Source of the DNA: Stereocaulon alpinum
Taxonomy: Eukaryota; Ascomycota; Lecanoromycetes; Lecanorales; Stereocaulaceae
Direction of reading: 5' to 3'
Assembly: GCA_018257865.1 (NCBI GenBank)
Contig: JAEUBA010000072.1
Span: forward strand, 62,001 to 126,000
Length of the DNA: 64,000 nucleotides
The notes under the pieces: generated by a model
What the model saw: only the letters and a program-made list of their open reading frames with translations
The model's database searches: none
Told to the model about the DNA's origin: nothing
Part shown: positions 33,286 through 46,049 of the stretch, piece after piece
Layout: the number at the start of each line of letters is the position of its first letter
How positions within the stretch are numbered: the first letter of the stretch is position 1
Program-made: the position numbers and the translations under genes

Positions 33286-34430
33286 GGTTGAAGGCAAAGC
33301 AGCTGCTGATAATGTTGAGTTTAAAGCAGTGGCTTTTGTGATGAGTATAAAGAAAAGTTGCTCAAAGAGTGTGCTGCTTATATGCGATAATTAACGATAG
33401 ACGCAATTGTTGATAATGTCGTGCAGAGATGGAATACTGAGCGTCATCTTCTGCAGGAAAATCGTAGTAAGTAGCTGAGCCTCCGCCATGCGTTCCTTCC
33501 CCGGTTTTTTCAGATGTTCACCAATGGACGCGTCCTTCCTAACTCGTTAGATGCCCCTCATCTCATTCGTCGTAAAATTGCCTGCATCGAAGTCGCTCTT
33601 TCCAAGATCTCAGAATCGTTGCCGACTTAATTCCCGCGTGATTCAAGTACTTCTCATCATTGCACAGCTTCCAGTAGAACTTCCCGAATAAGAATTAGCA
33701 GAGATCTGGAGACTCTCCGTCCTAAAGAGCGACTTTCACATCGTGACATACGTCCAAACAAACCAACTAAAACATCATCCACACACGGCAACCACGCCCA
33801 ATACCTGGGAAAGCGATCTACACGATCTCTAATCCACAATCGAGACAGAACCGTCTCAATCCCAAGCACTTTATAGAATCAGCATAGTCATTCGCCACTG
33901 GAATTACCCGCTGCGTGATATGAAGTGGCTGAGGGCTAATTTCTGAGGAGAGCGATAGAGGTAGATGGTAGCTACTAGATTCTTTGCGAACGCCTGCGCG
34001 GCTTGGGCTGCTTGCGAACCTGAGAAGTGGGGGAAATTGAAGACTAGAAGGCAGCCGTCGTCCGGGTTCCCGTATAATGAGCACTGAGGCATGGTGCCTT
34101 TTGTTTTGTGAACGTAGATGGTATAAGCGCAATTCTGTACTGTAGGGTTTGTGCCATCGGAATCCTTTCCGTATCAGCTGAAATGTATAGGTAAGAGGAA
34201 GACGGCGAAGAGCACCGTACTCTTGGACTTGGAAAAGTGAGTGTTCAAGTCAGAGAGGTCCTCGTCTTGGTTGCCTGATAGCAGAGCTATGGCGACCGAG
34301 CTCAAGTGACATTTATTCTTTTGTTCGATGCGCTGCTATAGGTTTCCATAGAATGCTTGGAACAAAGACTATGGCTTCATGCTCCGCCGGATGAATAAGC
34401 GCTTAGTACTTCGTATAGCTTAGTAAAATG
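33286..34430. other. Intergenic; one short minus-strand ORF
   Basis: A 62-codon minus-strand frame (34092-33904; begins MPQCSLYGNPDDG) contains CLLVFNFPHFSGSQ and a helical AQAAQAFAKN. It may be a small conserved gene or first exon, with GTAATT just before its stop, but no family is recognised. Confidence 0.3.
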
Positions 34431-35581
34431 TCACCGGAAGAGCCTCCTTCCTCCGAGCCTTGCTGCTCCAACTCCAGGTACGCCAATCCCTACACTCACG
34501 CCTGCCAGACCCGTGCCTCCACCTTCTCCATCGCGCTTGTACCGTCTCAGCGCTTCGCGTAAGTGATCCGGAAGCAATGGACCAAGGTCTGTCTGTGGTG
34601 GAGGCTGCGCCACTGGCTCCGCAGTACCCTGCGCAGCTCTTGTTAAGTCTGCTAAAGCACTACCACCACTCTCGACGTTGAAAATGTCGTTGTTAGGGTT
34701 CTCAACCTTGAAATCAGTAGGATCAATTGGAACTGTTGGTGGACTATGAGGCGGGGTTTCGAGGCTAGCCCACTGGCGTTGGACTTCTCGAGCGCGCTCT
34801 ATGAGAAGTCCCATGAAGGTTTTGGTGTAGCCACCGACGATAGTAACTACGGCAGGAGGTACCGACTGGGATACTGTTTGATTCGTGATCTATAGTTGTA
34901 GGAGAGTTAGCGATCTATTGGACTGGTCTAAAGTAGATGGAAGAAGCATACCTTTCGCACAGTCTCTTTTCTCAGCTTGATCCGTCTCACGGATTCGAAT
35001 CGTTCGTATTGATCACGATTGAAGGCGCCGATAAGGACCCTTTGTTTACATTGTCAGCCTGGTCCCAATGCCTGTACATGACGCAGTAGCCCACGAGGCA
35101 CTCACTTTAGCTTCTCTCTTTCGGCCTCTTCATCAACGACACCCCCATCATCGACCACTGCACCTTCATCTTCGTCGTCTTCATCATCAGGCACCTCACT
35201 CCCACCCCTCGCAGCTCCACCAGTCGTCTTTTCTTTCCCCACACTCTTTAGACTACCTTCTACCTTCTTTGCTTTTCCTTTTCCTCTTACTCGTTTCGTA
35301 GTGCCAGTAGTAACCACACTTCTCCCTCCTGTGACTGCTGTAAAATCACTATCGACACTCGGGCTCCGTTCGGCGTTATTGAGGTTAGATTCCTCAGGCG
35401 GAAAAGAAGTCTGACGTAGGGGGTGAGCTGAGGTTGCAGAGTTGATTGAAGCTCGTTTTTGGCGCTTGTTGGAGGGTCCTCCTGGCATATTGAGGGAGGG
35501 GCGCTTCTTTGGACTAGGAAGAGGAGCGTGCGAGGGGTATGGGGGTGATGTTGCGGGCGAGCGGTAGGGCGGTGAGGCCAT
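34431..35581 (-). CDS. TAF11: TFIID subunit TAF11
   Basis: TAF11 forms a histone-fold pair with TAF13 in TFIID. Three exons (35581-35106, 35039-34952, 34889-34431; 66- and 61-nt introns) encode 340 residues. The N-terminal half is low complexity, Ser/Pro-rich then with a basic patch (RVRGKGKAKK) and an acidic stretch. The histone fold follows: LIGAFNRDQYERFESVRRIK (159-180), then ITNQTVSQSVPPAVVTIVGG and YTKTFMGLLIERAREVQRQW. The C-terminus (DHLREALRRYKRDGEGGG) matches the fungal family. Two TFIID genes, TAF6 and TAF11, are thus in this window about 14 kb apart. Confidence 0.94.
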
Positions 35582-36476
35582 GGTGATGTCTAGCAGTCGC
35601 GTAGTTGGCGTAGATAGTCTGTTCCCACTAATGAGTGAGTAGAGATAGCTTTGTAGCTCAACGTCGTTGGTAGCTACATGTGTCAAGGAAGGTGGTGATA
35701 ATTGCGGAAGACGAAAGTCAACTCCCGCGCGGCTACAAACGTTGCAAGCTGGCAAGTTGCGGGCCCTAGAACTAGCCTCACCCCCTCACTCTAGCGTAGG
35801 GTGAGCGCTGCTACGTGGGTGACACTCGCGCGAAGTTTGGTGGATTGGAGTGATCGTGGTCATCTCGTTCTTGTGAGTAAACTGCCGAATATAGAGGTAA
35901 ACACCGCAGGTTTTAGCATATATGATGTCCTTTTCGTTCTTCGTGCTTGCACTAGAACTGCAAGCATCCACCTACAAACGTGTAGAACCCTCTGAAATAT
36001 CATTTGGGCCCTAGAGCCGCTTCTGCGGGGAGCCTAACAGCCTGAAAACGCTAAAGCTACGGTGTCCGGTAGCCCTCCTGGTCGCCCAGACGATCGGCTT
36101 TACGCATTGTTCTTGTGCTGCCCAGGCCGGTGACAATTCAGAGGCCGAAAATATTTAGATGCCCCGGACACTTTATTGATGACTCTAGTACATCTTCCCG
36201 GAAATTTTTACATCTCACTAGGCCCCTACATACACCGTATGCATCCGTCTGATCAGGCTTGTCCCGGAGACGATCCCAACACAACGATGTTCAGGCCCTT
36301 CCTTACACTTCCTCCCGATCTTCTACTTGTTTTTGCCAACGGTTTTTTGTTACTCGTCTTATACTTCTTGGTTGCCATCTTACCACTAATGTTCAGCCTC
36401 AGAATCTTGATAACTCTCTTCTTCAGTAAAGCTACCACATTTCTTGGGTCCCATGATCCAGAGCCTGTTCCCGCTT
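35582..36476. other. Intergenic upstream of TAF11
   Basis: CCCTAGAACTAG at 35764-35775 repeats a motif of the SRP54/RRP15 promoter. A plus-strand ORF at 36176-36496 with hydrophobic runs overlaps the last exon of the kinase gene antisense and is not supported. Confidence 0.4.
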
Positions 36477-37725
36477 TCACTTCAGTTGATTCATGACGAA
36501 TGGAACGTAAGCACCTGTAACGCTCACGTCCTTCTCCGGGTTGTATTTCTCGAGGCCGTCCAGGGGTCCGTATCTCTCGCAAAGGTATAGCATATCATTG
36601 TAAGCTCTATCGACCATTGTTCAGCAGCTCACTTTCATGTTAAGAAGGAATACTCACATTTGTCTTGAAACACTTCCTGGATGTCCTGCGGAATCGTTCA
36701 AATACGGATGGATGCTGTAAAGCCGATTACGGTCATCCCATTCTTCCACAGGCTCCGAGGGCTCGAAATGGCGTTGATAAAGGCGCATGTAGATCGGTGA
36801 ATTAAAATGATACGCCCAGGAGCACCTCCATGTTCCAAATTCCATTTCATTATGGGCATATATGGATCCAGGATCGAAGACAACAGTCCCACCCGTTTCC
36901 ATGTCAATTCCAACATTCCGTTCCCACAAGTCGCCATGTATCAATGATGGCCTGATCTCACGGCCGTCAGATTGTAGAGCCCCCAAGAGTCTCGGTATGG
37001 CCACATCGATAAGTTGCTTGCAAGCGGTGTCGTATTCTGGCCAAGGACCGTTTGTCTCATTGTCATATTTGATAACGTCCTTGAGTTGATGGGTGAAGGA
37101 TTTCGCCCAGCTCGTTTCCCAGGTTACCGTGCGTTCCATTATGCCACACACGGTGGGAACAGGAAATCCAAACATTCCATTCGGAGATGTTCCACTCCGA
37201 TGCAGCTCTGCTATTTGAGTCGTAAACTGGACTGGTTCTGGAGCTACAGAAAGATCCATGTCATGGAAGTCCCCTAGGAAGAAGTATACATATGATTCGC
37301 CTTCGCGGTACTCTCCACATCCTGCTGCTTTCGGCACTAGTCCTGGCACCACAGCATTGATTGCAGATGCAGAATGATATTCGCCATCGGCCAAGGCTCT
37401 TGCGCCCTGCCCTGTGGCGCACTGTGCGGTACCAACCTTTCAATAAAAGGTACTGCTTCAATAGGATGAAGGTGGGTTTACCTTCACAAAATATCGCTTT
37501 GGGCTCTCGTCTGGCAGACTGACAGAGACCTTTGCAGTCTTCGTCCAGGCAGATATACCACAAGACTCTGCCGAAATAACCTTTGTCCCTTTGGGCATGA
37601 CTGCGAGGTTGATTTCAGTTTCAGCCAATCAATAGCCTGTGATCTGCGTCATTACCCTCAACAACGGCCTTGTGGATACGGAAGTTCCCCTCGATTCCCT
37701 CCTCCCACTCAGACGAGCCTGGCAT
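36477..37725 (-). CDS. Fructosamine-3-kinase-like protein
   Basis: Family enzymes phosphorylate ketoamine (glycated) lysines and so remove glycation damage. Four exons (37725-37656, 37600-37482, 37436-36658, 36606-36477; introns 55, 45 and 51 nt) encode 365 residues. Motifs: the nucleotide-side beta strand and lysine VISAESCGISAW...YFVKV, then LAELHRSGTSPNGMFGF-like core (in sequence IAELHRSGTSPNGMFGF), then catalytic HGDLWERN (about 260) and metal-binding FDPGSIYAHNEMEFG; C-terminus ERYGPLDGLEKYNP. In many relatives the last motif begins DPA rather than DPG. The 45-nt intron is short but phases agree. The first exon (MPGSSEWEEGIEGNF onward) is weakly constrained. Confidence 0.85.
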
Positions 37726-38659
37726 GTTCTGATTTTGGGGAAAGGTAAGGCCAAGCTAGCACTATGTATACATAAATTGGTGGTGAGGTCGATTTGCGTC
37801 TCGTTCGGCTGTGGAACAGGTGGGTAGGTATGAGGATACTGTGCTAGTGCAAGCGATGACGTGGACTGAGGCGATTGGCCCTTGCACTAGGATGCTCAAC
37901 ACCAACCTGGGGGCTGGGAAATGATCGGCAGACCCAGAAAACCACCAGGTTCTGCGGACATTTCCCGAATAAGTCATCAGCAGAAGCTTCGTATTGCACA
38001 CTTCCTGTAATTATAAACAGCGATTAGGTTATTCGCGAATCTCAGAGCCGGAAGTCAAAGTCGCATTGATCGATCTGGAACAGTTCACGTGGAAAAGTAC
38101 GCTATCGTTTAGCGGGCTGTGCCGAACATTTTTGGCCCCTGAGCCAGAGAAATTGGCAGGTACAGAAATAGCCTGAAGGTGCTCCCACCCGTTCTCGCTT
38201 TTTGTGGTTCCTCAGTCAGTCGCTTTTTCCCGGAGTCCCGGATTATCATTCTTACTCATACAGTCACTCCCAGTGTATGTGAATACCAACATATATACAT
38301 ACGTGTACTCCACCCAAGGCCGCTAAGATAACAAGAGCCGTTTGGCACTGGGGCCACATCGACGTCACTCGATGCAGTCATTGGTGCTGTGGCACTCACG
38401 TCTTCTTCTATCTTTAGTCCCTTAGCTTAGGACTGTATTATCCTCAGGGAACGAAGTGGAACGTTGTGTCGGGTCTCAATCCAGAGGAATACCGCCAGCG
38501 AAGGCATATTGATTCGTATGAGTGCTGGCCTCGTCGTGTCATCCACACTTGCACACGCCTTTAGCACTTTATGACTCGTTCATATAGCCTACCAGGGTAG
38601 CGGACGTTAGCCATATCGCCCAAATCTATATGCTGAAGAGCATAATCACTTGAATTGTC
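37726..38659. other. Intergenic upstream of the NLR gene
   Basis: Contains divergent promoters; nothing else recognised. The NLR start assignment at 38660 depends on this region having no extra coding exon. Confidence 0.4.
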
Positions 38660-41600
38660 ATGGTCAGTCATCAATCACTCTTTCGAAGATACATAGGGCA
38701 TTCGTTTAATCCATCACTATTCATTAGTTCAGGAAACCTTTCAGCTTCAGGAGGAAAAGCAGTGATGAAGATCGTCAGCCGAGATTTGAACGGACCACAT
38801 CCCGGTCTCGTAGTCCGAGCTCGAGCCCGTCCGGTGGCTCAGTCCCAATTCAAGAGGATCACGTCGGATCCACACTTCCTCTACCTCAAACAACCACCAA
38901 GTTCTACTCTCACAAAAGTAGCGCCCACTCTCGAAGGAAAAGCGAAATTGATCCCGGGCCACTTGGTCTGAATGTTATATATGCTCCTGAAAACAGCCAC
39001 AAGGTCGATATCGTCTTCATACATGGCCTTGGAGGAACCAGTCGTAGGACGTGGTCAAAGAATGAAGACCCGGAGTTGTTCTGGCCATTGAAGTTCCTCC
39101 CTTTTGAACCTGATGTCTGTCTGACGAGAATACTTACCTTCGGATACAATGCAAATTTCCGCGCAGCAGGCAATGTCAGCACCTCGGTACTGGACTTTGC
39201 CAAAGATCTACTTTTTGATCTTAAGTATGCAAAAGACGAACAGAAAGAAGATCTCAACATAGGTAATGTGAGTAAGACTTGGACACCAGGATCTGAATTG
39301 AAGCTAATTTTGACAAAAGGTGCCTCTAGTCTTTGTGGTACACAGTATGGGAGGGCTCATAATCAAGGAGGTGAAAAGTTTCCTCACCTACCTGTGCTAC
39401 ACTGACAATGTATAGGCATATATGCAAGGCCAAAATGATCCTACATATGAATCGATAGTCAAGGCTATCTCAGCAATCACCTTTCTTGCAACTCCACATC
39501 GTGGCACGAACCTAGCCGAACTATTAGACCGGATCCTACGAACAACCTTTGTCACCAATTCGAAACAGTATATCTCTGAGCTCGGGAAGAACTCATCCAC
39601 TTTGCAGAAACTCAATGAACAATTTCGTCATGTTGCACCACGATTGGACATCGTCTCCTTCTATGAAACTCAATCTACTCCAATCGGACTCAAGAGTGCT
39701 CGAGTTGTAAGCAGATTTCGGCAATTTCCAATTTGATTGTGCGCTAATGTCTTGAAGATGATACTGGAAAAGGATTCATCTGTACTTGGGTATCCTGGAG
39801 AGACTTCCAAGGCCCTAAACGCAGATCACCACAACGTTTGCAAATATGAGAGCCCGAGAGATCCCAACTACATTACAGTGAGAAATGCTCTCCAATCACT
39901 CGTTGGCAAGATCATAGCGACAAACAAATCGAACAGGCCGCCTTCATTAAACCGAAGGGAGTCACAAGATCTGAAGTCTCTGCTAGCCATTACAGAAATG
40001 CCAGACGTAGACTACATCTTTTTCCGGGACCAATGGACACAAGGGACCAATGAATGGCTTCTTGAAGATGAGAGCTACCGCGAATGGTTGCACGTCAGAG
40101 AATCAACCACCTTCATCCTATGGCTGAACGGTGGTGCCGCGACCGGCAAATCAGTGTTATCATCATTCATTATCAACACCCTCGTGGAACAAGGTGTACA
40201 TTGTCAATACTTCTTTATAAGATTTGGTGATCAGAAGAAACGGACTTTGAGCTTATTACTACGCTCCATCGCTTACCAGATAGCACGTAGTGTCCCCGAA
40301 TTTTCGCAAAGACTCCTCCAGCTTGTGGATGAAGCTATTAATTTTGAGACCGCAGATCCAAGGACCATATGGGAACGCATATTCAAAACCACACTCTTCG
40401 ATATGGATGAAGTTCAACCACTATACTGGGTCATAGATGGGCTTGATGAGGCAGATGATCCCCGGGCACTCGTCAGGCTTTTCTCTGACATTTCTTTGTC
40501 ATCTGTACCAATCCGAATTCTGCTTGTGGGCCGAAAGACCTCGGACTTAGTGGCCGTCTTTCAGAAGGTCCCAAAAGTGCTGAATATAAGATTGGTAAGC
40601 ATCGAAGGCCATCTGGAAGACCTAGGTTGTTACATACATCAAGAGCTTAGCATGTATGGTACCGCTGACTTCAGAGAGAGTATTGTTCAGCGGATAGTAA
40701 GAGGAGCACAGAACAACTTTCTCGTGAGTGTTGTGAAGTTCTGTTGTTTTTGTCAAGCAGTACTAATTCGTCAGTGGGTACGACTTGCTGTTGATACGTT
40801 GAATTCGTGTCATACGCAAGCCGATGTTGAGCTCGCACTTCAACAGTTACCGATTGGCATGGAATCATTATACGACCGTATGGCATTATCCATCGCCCAG
40901 ACTCCATCTGCAACAGACAGGGCATTGGCGTTGACCATTCTCCAGTGTGTCACTTGTTCATTACGCGTGTTGACAGTTGCAGAGCTGTCACAAGCTTTGC
41001 ATGAGGATACCTATAACATGCTGGATTTTCAGCGATCGATTGTGGATCTATGTGGTGGCTTTGTCATCATCGATAATGGTGGCAATGTCGCAATGATCCA
41101 CCAAACTGCTCGCGAATACTTGCTCAGCGGTAAAGATCGCCCTTTTCATGTCGATAGTGCCGCTGCCCACAAGCAGATGTTTTTGAGCTGCATGCGATGT
41201 CTCATGGCCATCGGTCTTCGTGCAAAGGCCAAAGGGGACCAAAAGCCCGAATTACTTGAGTATGCTGCTAGTTCATGGTCTTCCCATCTAACATCAACTC
41301 CACACAACTGTGAGCCGGCAATTCAAGTGCTCAACAAGTTCCTGAAAGGCCATTGGGTTCTTACATGGATTGAAGTCCTTGCGACCAGTAAACAGCTGCG
41401 CGTACTTGTTCGAGCGTCAAAACACCTTTCAAGATATTCTGCCAAACAGAAAGAACACGATGCAGCACGGGTTGAGAAGGACAATCACATCGTGAAGCAG
41501 GAGCTTATTCAAAGCTGGGCTGAAGACTTCGTGAAGATAGTCGGGAAATTTGGTACGATCTTGCGACGGGACCCAGAATCGATCTACAAACTCATTCCCC

Positions 41601-43858
41601 CTTTCTGTCCCCAAAACTCTGCCATTTACCAACAATTCGGAAAGCTGAAAGACAAGAGCCTTTTAGTGTCAGGTCTATTGACAGATAATTGGGACGACTC
41701 GCTTGCACGCATATCATTCGGATTTGGTAATTATGCTTCATCTATCTCGGCCGCCGGAGCTCAAATTGCTATCCTCGTCTCGTCAGGAAGTGTTATCCTC
41801 TACGACTCTTCAATCTTTGAGGAGGCGACAGCCAGTCCAATCAAGCACGGCGAGCGCGTCTACATGATGGAACTGAATAGCACTGGGACACTGATTGCTA
41901 CTTATGGCTACCTTACGACAAAAGTCTGGGAAACCTCCTCCGGAAAATGCAAGATATCGGTCAAGAATATCGAATCACGACCTCGACCTCTTGCGATGCT
42001 TCTGACGAACAATAATTCCATCCTCTTTGTTGGCACGGACGACAGACGAATAAGGTCGCTTGACTTGACACAAGCGTCTCCAACCTGGCAGCTTGTGGCG
42101 GAACTCGAAGAACCAGAGCTTGAGGGGCACTTCCTGAACTCTTCGAGTTACATGTCCCTGAGCAAAGATGGAGGATTGATTGCTGTAGCATATCGAGGTC
42201 ATCCGCTTTCAGCATGGGAGACTGATGGACCAGTGCACATTGGTCATTGCTGGCGAAAAAGAGAAGAACTTGCCAGAGGCGAAGTAATCGGAGCTGTCTG
42301 GCACCCGCACTATCCAGAGGTCCTGGGTCTTTATATAGAAGGGGTAGTTTTCAAATGGCGCCCCTATGACGACGAGGTCGATGAGATTGCCTCGGGAGCC
42401 TCTAGACTTGCAATCAGCAAAGATGGGAATCTCTTCGCCACAGGTGATGTACGTGGAACGGTGAAGGTGTACACTACATCTGACTTCTGTCTTCTATATC
42501 AATTGGCCTCCGAAGATACCGTCCTTGGCCTGGTTTTCAGTCCTGAACTACATCGCTTTTACGACATTAGAGGCTATTACGCCAATGTCTGGGAGCCAAA
42601 TACTCTGATGAGATTTGCAGAGCAGAGGGGTAAAGATAACGAGAGTGGTAGTGAGACAGAAAGCCTTGGTCAAAGTTCCACGGCATCCGAAAGCTCGTCT
42701 TCGAGGGTCGACTCGATTACAGTACTTGCTGGCTCGCCTAACGGTCGTCTCTACTGCTGTGGTACAGAAAAAGGAGTAGTCCATCTGCATGACACGCAGC
42801 GAGGGAAGCTTGCCAATCTTTACGTGTCGAAAAGCTTTCTGAGCATCGAGCAAATGAGCTGGAGTAAGGATGGACGATATTTGTGCTTCTCTGACTCGAG
42901 TAAAATGGTCATCATCATGTCTATCAGCCCTAGTACCGGCAATATAGACCCACTTGTGGAAATGAAGGCCGAGATCCCAATGAAGAACAGCGCCAACGGA
43001 CCTATACTACAATTACTGTTTCAATCGGATTCGAGCCAGCTGCTGGTTCATTGCTCGTCAACGATCTGCACCATCTCACTCGCAAGTTCTTCTGTGACAG
43101 TATCATCGGAGTTGCATATGGCTCATTGCAAATGGATCACACATCCGCAAGACCCCGCTCTAATCATCGGATTCGGACCAGACACCATCCACATCTTGGA
43201 CTGGAACTTAGTCGAACGTCAGACTTACAACTATGAATATCCACGCCATGAAAGCATGCCCTCGAACCTGGAAAGTTTTGTAGACCAAAGTACGGTAGAC
43301 CGAGTCCTTGTCACCCACGACAAAAAGCATGTATTGGTTCAAATATCGCTCAGAACCAAGAACTCAAAGGAGAAGACATTCCCTTATTTCGAGATCTCCT
43401 CATTGTTATCATCCATAGCAGCAGCACCGGGCATCGACCGAAAGAAAAGCTCAACATCAATAGCCCCCTTCGTTCTCCCTCGGAATCTATCCTCTCAAAT
43501 TGCCCTCTCCCTCTCCCTCCTCGCCCACAACAACCTCATATTCCTCTCCAAGACTCATTCGATCTGCTCTTGGCGACTTCCATTTCATTCAGGTCCATCG
43601 CTGACCTTTTCTCCCCCAACACCCCGATCCGCCGGCATAGCTAAACCTACAACGATTACGACAACTCTTCTCGATCATCATCAGAACAATGATACCAATG
43701 ATTCTGCTGGGAACAAGGTTGAGCTGCTCTTCTCTTTGCCAGGAGACTGGATTAGCAAAGACTCTTTGACTCTTTGCAGTATCTGGACCATAGAGAGGTC
43801 TCTGCTATGTCCGAGGAATGGAGAGGTTGCTGTTGTTAGGTGTGCAGCTTTGATATGA
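38660..43858 (+). CDS. NLR-type protein: alpha/beta-hydrolase (SesB-like) + NACHT + WD40-like repeats
   Basis: Six exons (38660-38662, 38728-39267, 39320-39370, 39416-39706, 39758-40723, 40775-43858) encode 1644 residues. The N-terminus is a Ser/Arg-rich basic tail after MFRKPFSFRRKSSDEDRQ; then an alpha/beta-hydrolase (GPLGLNVIYAPENSHKVDIV; VDIVFIHGLGGTSRRTW) with the nucleophile in VHSMGG (Ser190) and ITFLATPHRG. The NACHT domain has P-loop GGAATGKS (420-427) and Walker B YWVIDGLDEADD (about 518-529), then a helical arm ending IHQTAREYLL. The C-terminal half contains degenerate WD40/beta-propeller repeats (SISAAGAQIAIL, LAISKDGNLFATG) and a Ser-rich insertion. Such proteins control non-self recognition in fungi. 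The single-codon first exon is unusual; the 51-nt intron at 40724-40774 keeps frame, so reads through in ORF calls. It converges on the DHA1 transporter. Confidence 0.87.
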
Positions 43859-44019
43859 CCTTGATCACTGTAAGTTGCGCAGGCAGCCCATACTGATCTA
43901 CGGTATTCATTTCAAAACCGTCATTGAAGATGACGAGGTGGCAAGGCACCGATTCTAGGATTGGGCGAGTCGGTATCACGAATGAAGATAAAAAGGTAGG
44001 GAACTCATTATTCGGGCTA

Positions 44020-45685
44020 TCAGACTGCGCCCGGTCTACGTTCTTGACGCGATGACGAAGCCATACTCTTTTGCCTCCAAGACGTCCCGCAATGATAATC
44101 GACGAAGAAGAGACCTACAGCAACTAAACATAGCCCACCCATGAGTGTGAACGTCCAGCCGATACCCATTGCATCTATCATATTTTGTAAGAACGAGACC
44201 GCGATGGCCGCAAATGCGCAACGTATCAAGTTACTGGAAGCCTGAGCTGCTGCTGGTGTTCTATAGTTCTTGTCCACTAGGAGGGTGTTGTAGATCTTGC
44301 TGTTGTTGGCTTTGGGTCCTACCACTAGGTGTATCTGGGGAGACTTACGCTGAATTCGAGTTGCATACACAGCCCTGCGATGAATTGCAGGCAGAGTGGA
44401 ATAGCAATATACTAGGTTGTGTCAGCTTACGAGTCACTGAGAATGTGCGAGCCATGCCGACCTGATGGTAGTCCAAGACCCAACCAAAAGCCACAACTGA
44501 GCAAGTGGTCACAAACATCGGCGTCCATATAACACCCAGGCGCGCCTTTTCAACAGAGAAGTTGTCCAAGTCATCTCCTACCGCCACATTTGTTGAGAGA
44601 CCCTGTTTCGTCCTAGCTTCGCGGTATGCTTTGTTTAGCAGCCGGCCAGAGAAGAAAGTCGAGACTGTTCCACCAATACCAAAAGGAAGGTATATCAGAC
44701 CTGCCTGCCATTGATTCAACTTATAGATCTTGATGAATAAGACGGAGAGCGACGTATTGATGCATGTATATATGATGTAGAGGATGCCGCACGCGATGAT
44801 AATAATGGTGTTATCCCTGCGTGTGAGTATCGTTAAGGATTTCAAGGGATTCGGCATTCGCCACTTGTGGTCTGCAACATCGTCGCTGTCCCTCCAGTGA
44901 CACATGAGTATGGCAAACGGCAAGCGTAAGTGCTTTGATGGTCTGATTGATCCATTGCCTACGATGTTCCGAGAAGTTTCGGGTAGGAGGAACACCATCA
45001 GTGAAAGGCATAATCCTGCAGCAATGCACAGAAACCAGAATATCCAGGTCCAACCTGCGACGTAGCTCAGACCTCCCCCTAGTATAGGACCAAGACTTGG
45101 AGCTATCGTTATACTTTGAAACATAAGCCCTCTATTCTCCAAATTCAGCATCGGAACCTACGCGAAAGATACCAAACTAACGAAAGACCCTCTCTCAGCG
45201 GGAGACGCAACATCAGTAACCACCCCGTAGGCAAGTGAGAAGGTGCCTGAAGATATTAGCAATGAATCAAATCCGAGGACGTAAAGCATGCCAGAGATTG
45301 CCAAAGCTTGTAGTACTCGAAGCCCTAGGAGTGCCGGATAAGTATTCGCCAGAACGATGGCAATGTTAGCCCCTATGTAGAGACCCAAAACAATCACATA
45401 TACTGGTCTACGGCCTAGTACATCAGCAGTATCGCCAACCAAAGTCGGCGCTACCGTTGCCACTGCCATGTAGGAAGTAACGGTCAGGTTGATCTTGTCG
45501 ACTGAAACGGAAAATGTTCGGGACAACTGGTATATGGCCGGATAATAAATAAAGCTACTCAAAGTTGAGAACCAAGCAGCGTAAGAAACCATGGCTACAA
45601 TACACCATTTCTCGGCTGTTGTGAAGACAGAGTATTTCTCGATTACTTCCGCGCTCTGGCTGTCGCCAGGCTTTCCGGTGCTCAT
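44020..45685 (-). CDS. Major facilitator transporter, DHA1 multidrug family
   Basis: DHA1 proteins are 12-helix proton antiporters that export drugs, polyamines or organic acids from the plasma membrane. Four exons (45685-45162, 45113-44462, 44411-44349, 44295-44020; introns 48, 50 and 53 nt) encode 504 residues. The N-terminus MSTGKPGDSQSAEVIEKY precedes helix 1. The loop 2-3 motif is GDTADVLGRRP, and the helix-5 motif reads APSLGPILGG. The second half reads VYNTLLVDKNYRTPA-like (IYNTLLVDKNYRTPA here) in TM10-11 loop. A short 21-residue exon holds part of TM10. It converges with the NLR gene. Substrate cannot be inferred; it resembles Qdr/Aqr1-type members. Confidence 0.88.
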
Positions 45686-45862
45686 GGTCGAAGAGTCAAT
45701 CTGGATAATTCATCTTTTGATTTTAGAAACTAATCTAATAGCTCCTGCCGTAGTGTTTGCACATACGGGTTTGGGAGAGTGGAAAGAAGAGAGTCGAGTG
45801 CGCATCACCATCGTCGGGTGTCGTATCACATGGTTGGCCATCAGTGTCTACCGACAGTGCTG

Positions 45863-46049
45863 CAACAGGGGGTGACATAAGTCAATAAAGTTCCGAGGTT
45901 TACCCGGGGCTGCCCCTAAGAGGCCCCTATAATCGGGTAAATAGGGTAGGTAGGGTAGATATTCGAAATTTTAGGGGGGCTCCCCGGGGCCCACCCTGAG
46001 GCCCCCGGGTAAACCTCGGAAATTGATTGACTTATGTCACCCCCTGTTG
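45863..46049. mobile_element. Short TIR element (MITE-like), about 46-bp inverted arms
   Basis: The left end CAACAGGGGGTGACATAAG and the right end CTTATGTCACCCCCTGTTG are exact inverted copies; arms of about 46 bp match apart from a few bases near position 25. The core contains TAGGGTAGGTAGGG-like sequence. CTG lies on both sides and could be a 3-bp target duplication. It has no coding capacity. It lies in the spacer between the DHA1 transporter start and uL1m. Superfamily not assigned. Confidence 0.75.

Noticed and set aside
36176..36496. Plus-strand ORF of 106 codons with hydrophobic stretches
   Set aside because: It overlaps the last exon of the fructosamine-kinase-like gene antisense; hydrophobicity is explained by the complement of charged codons and no family fits.
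45901..45960. TAGGGTAGG-like runs as telomeric repeat
   Set aside because: They belong to the palindromic element and do not repeat as TTAGGG arrays.
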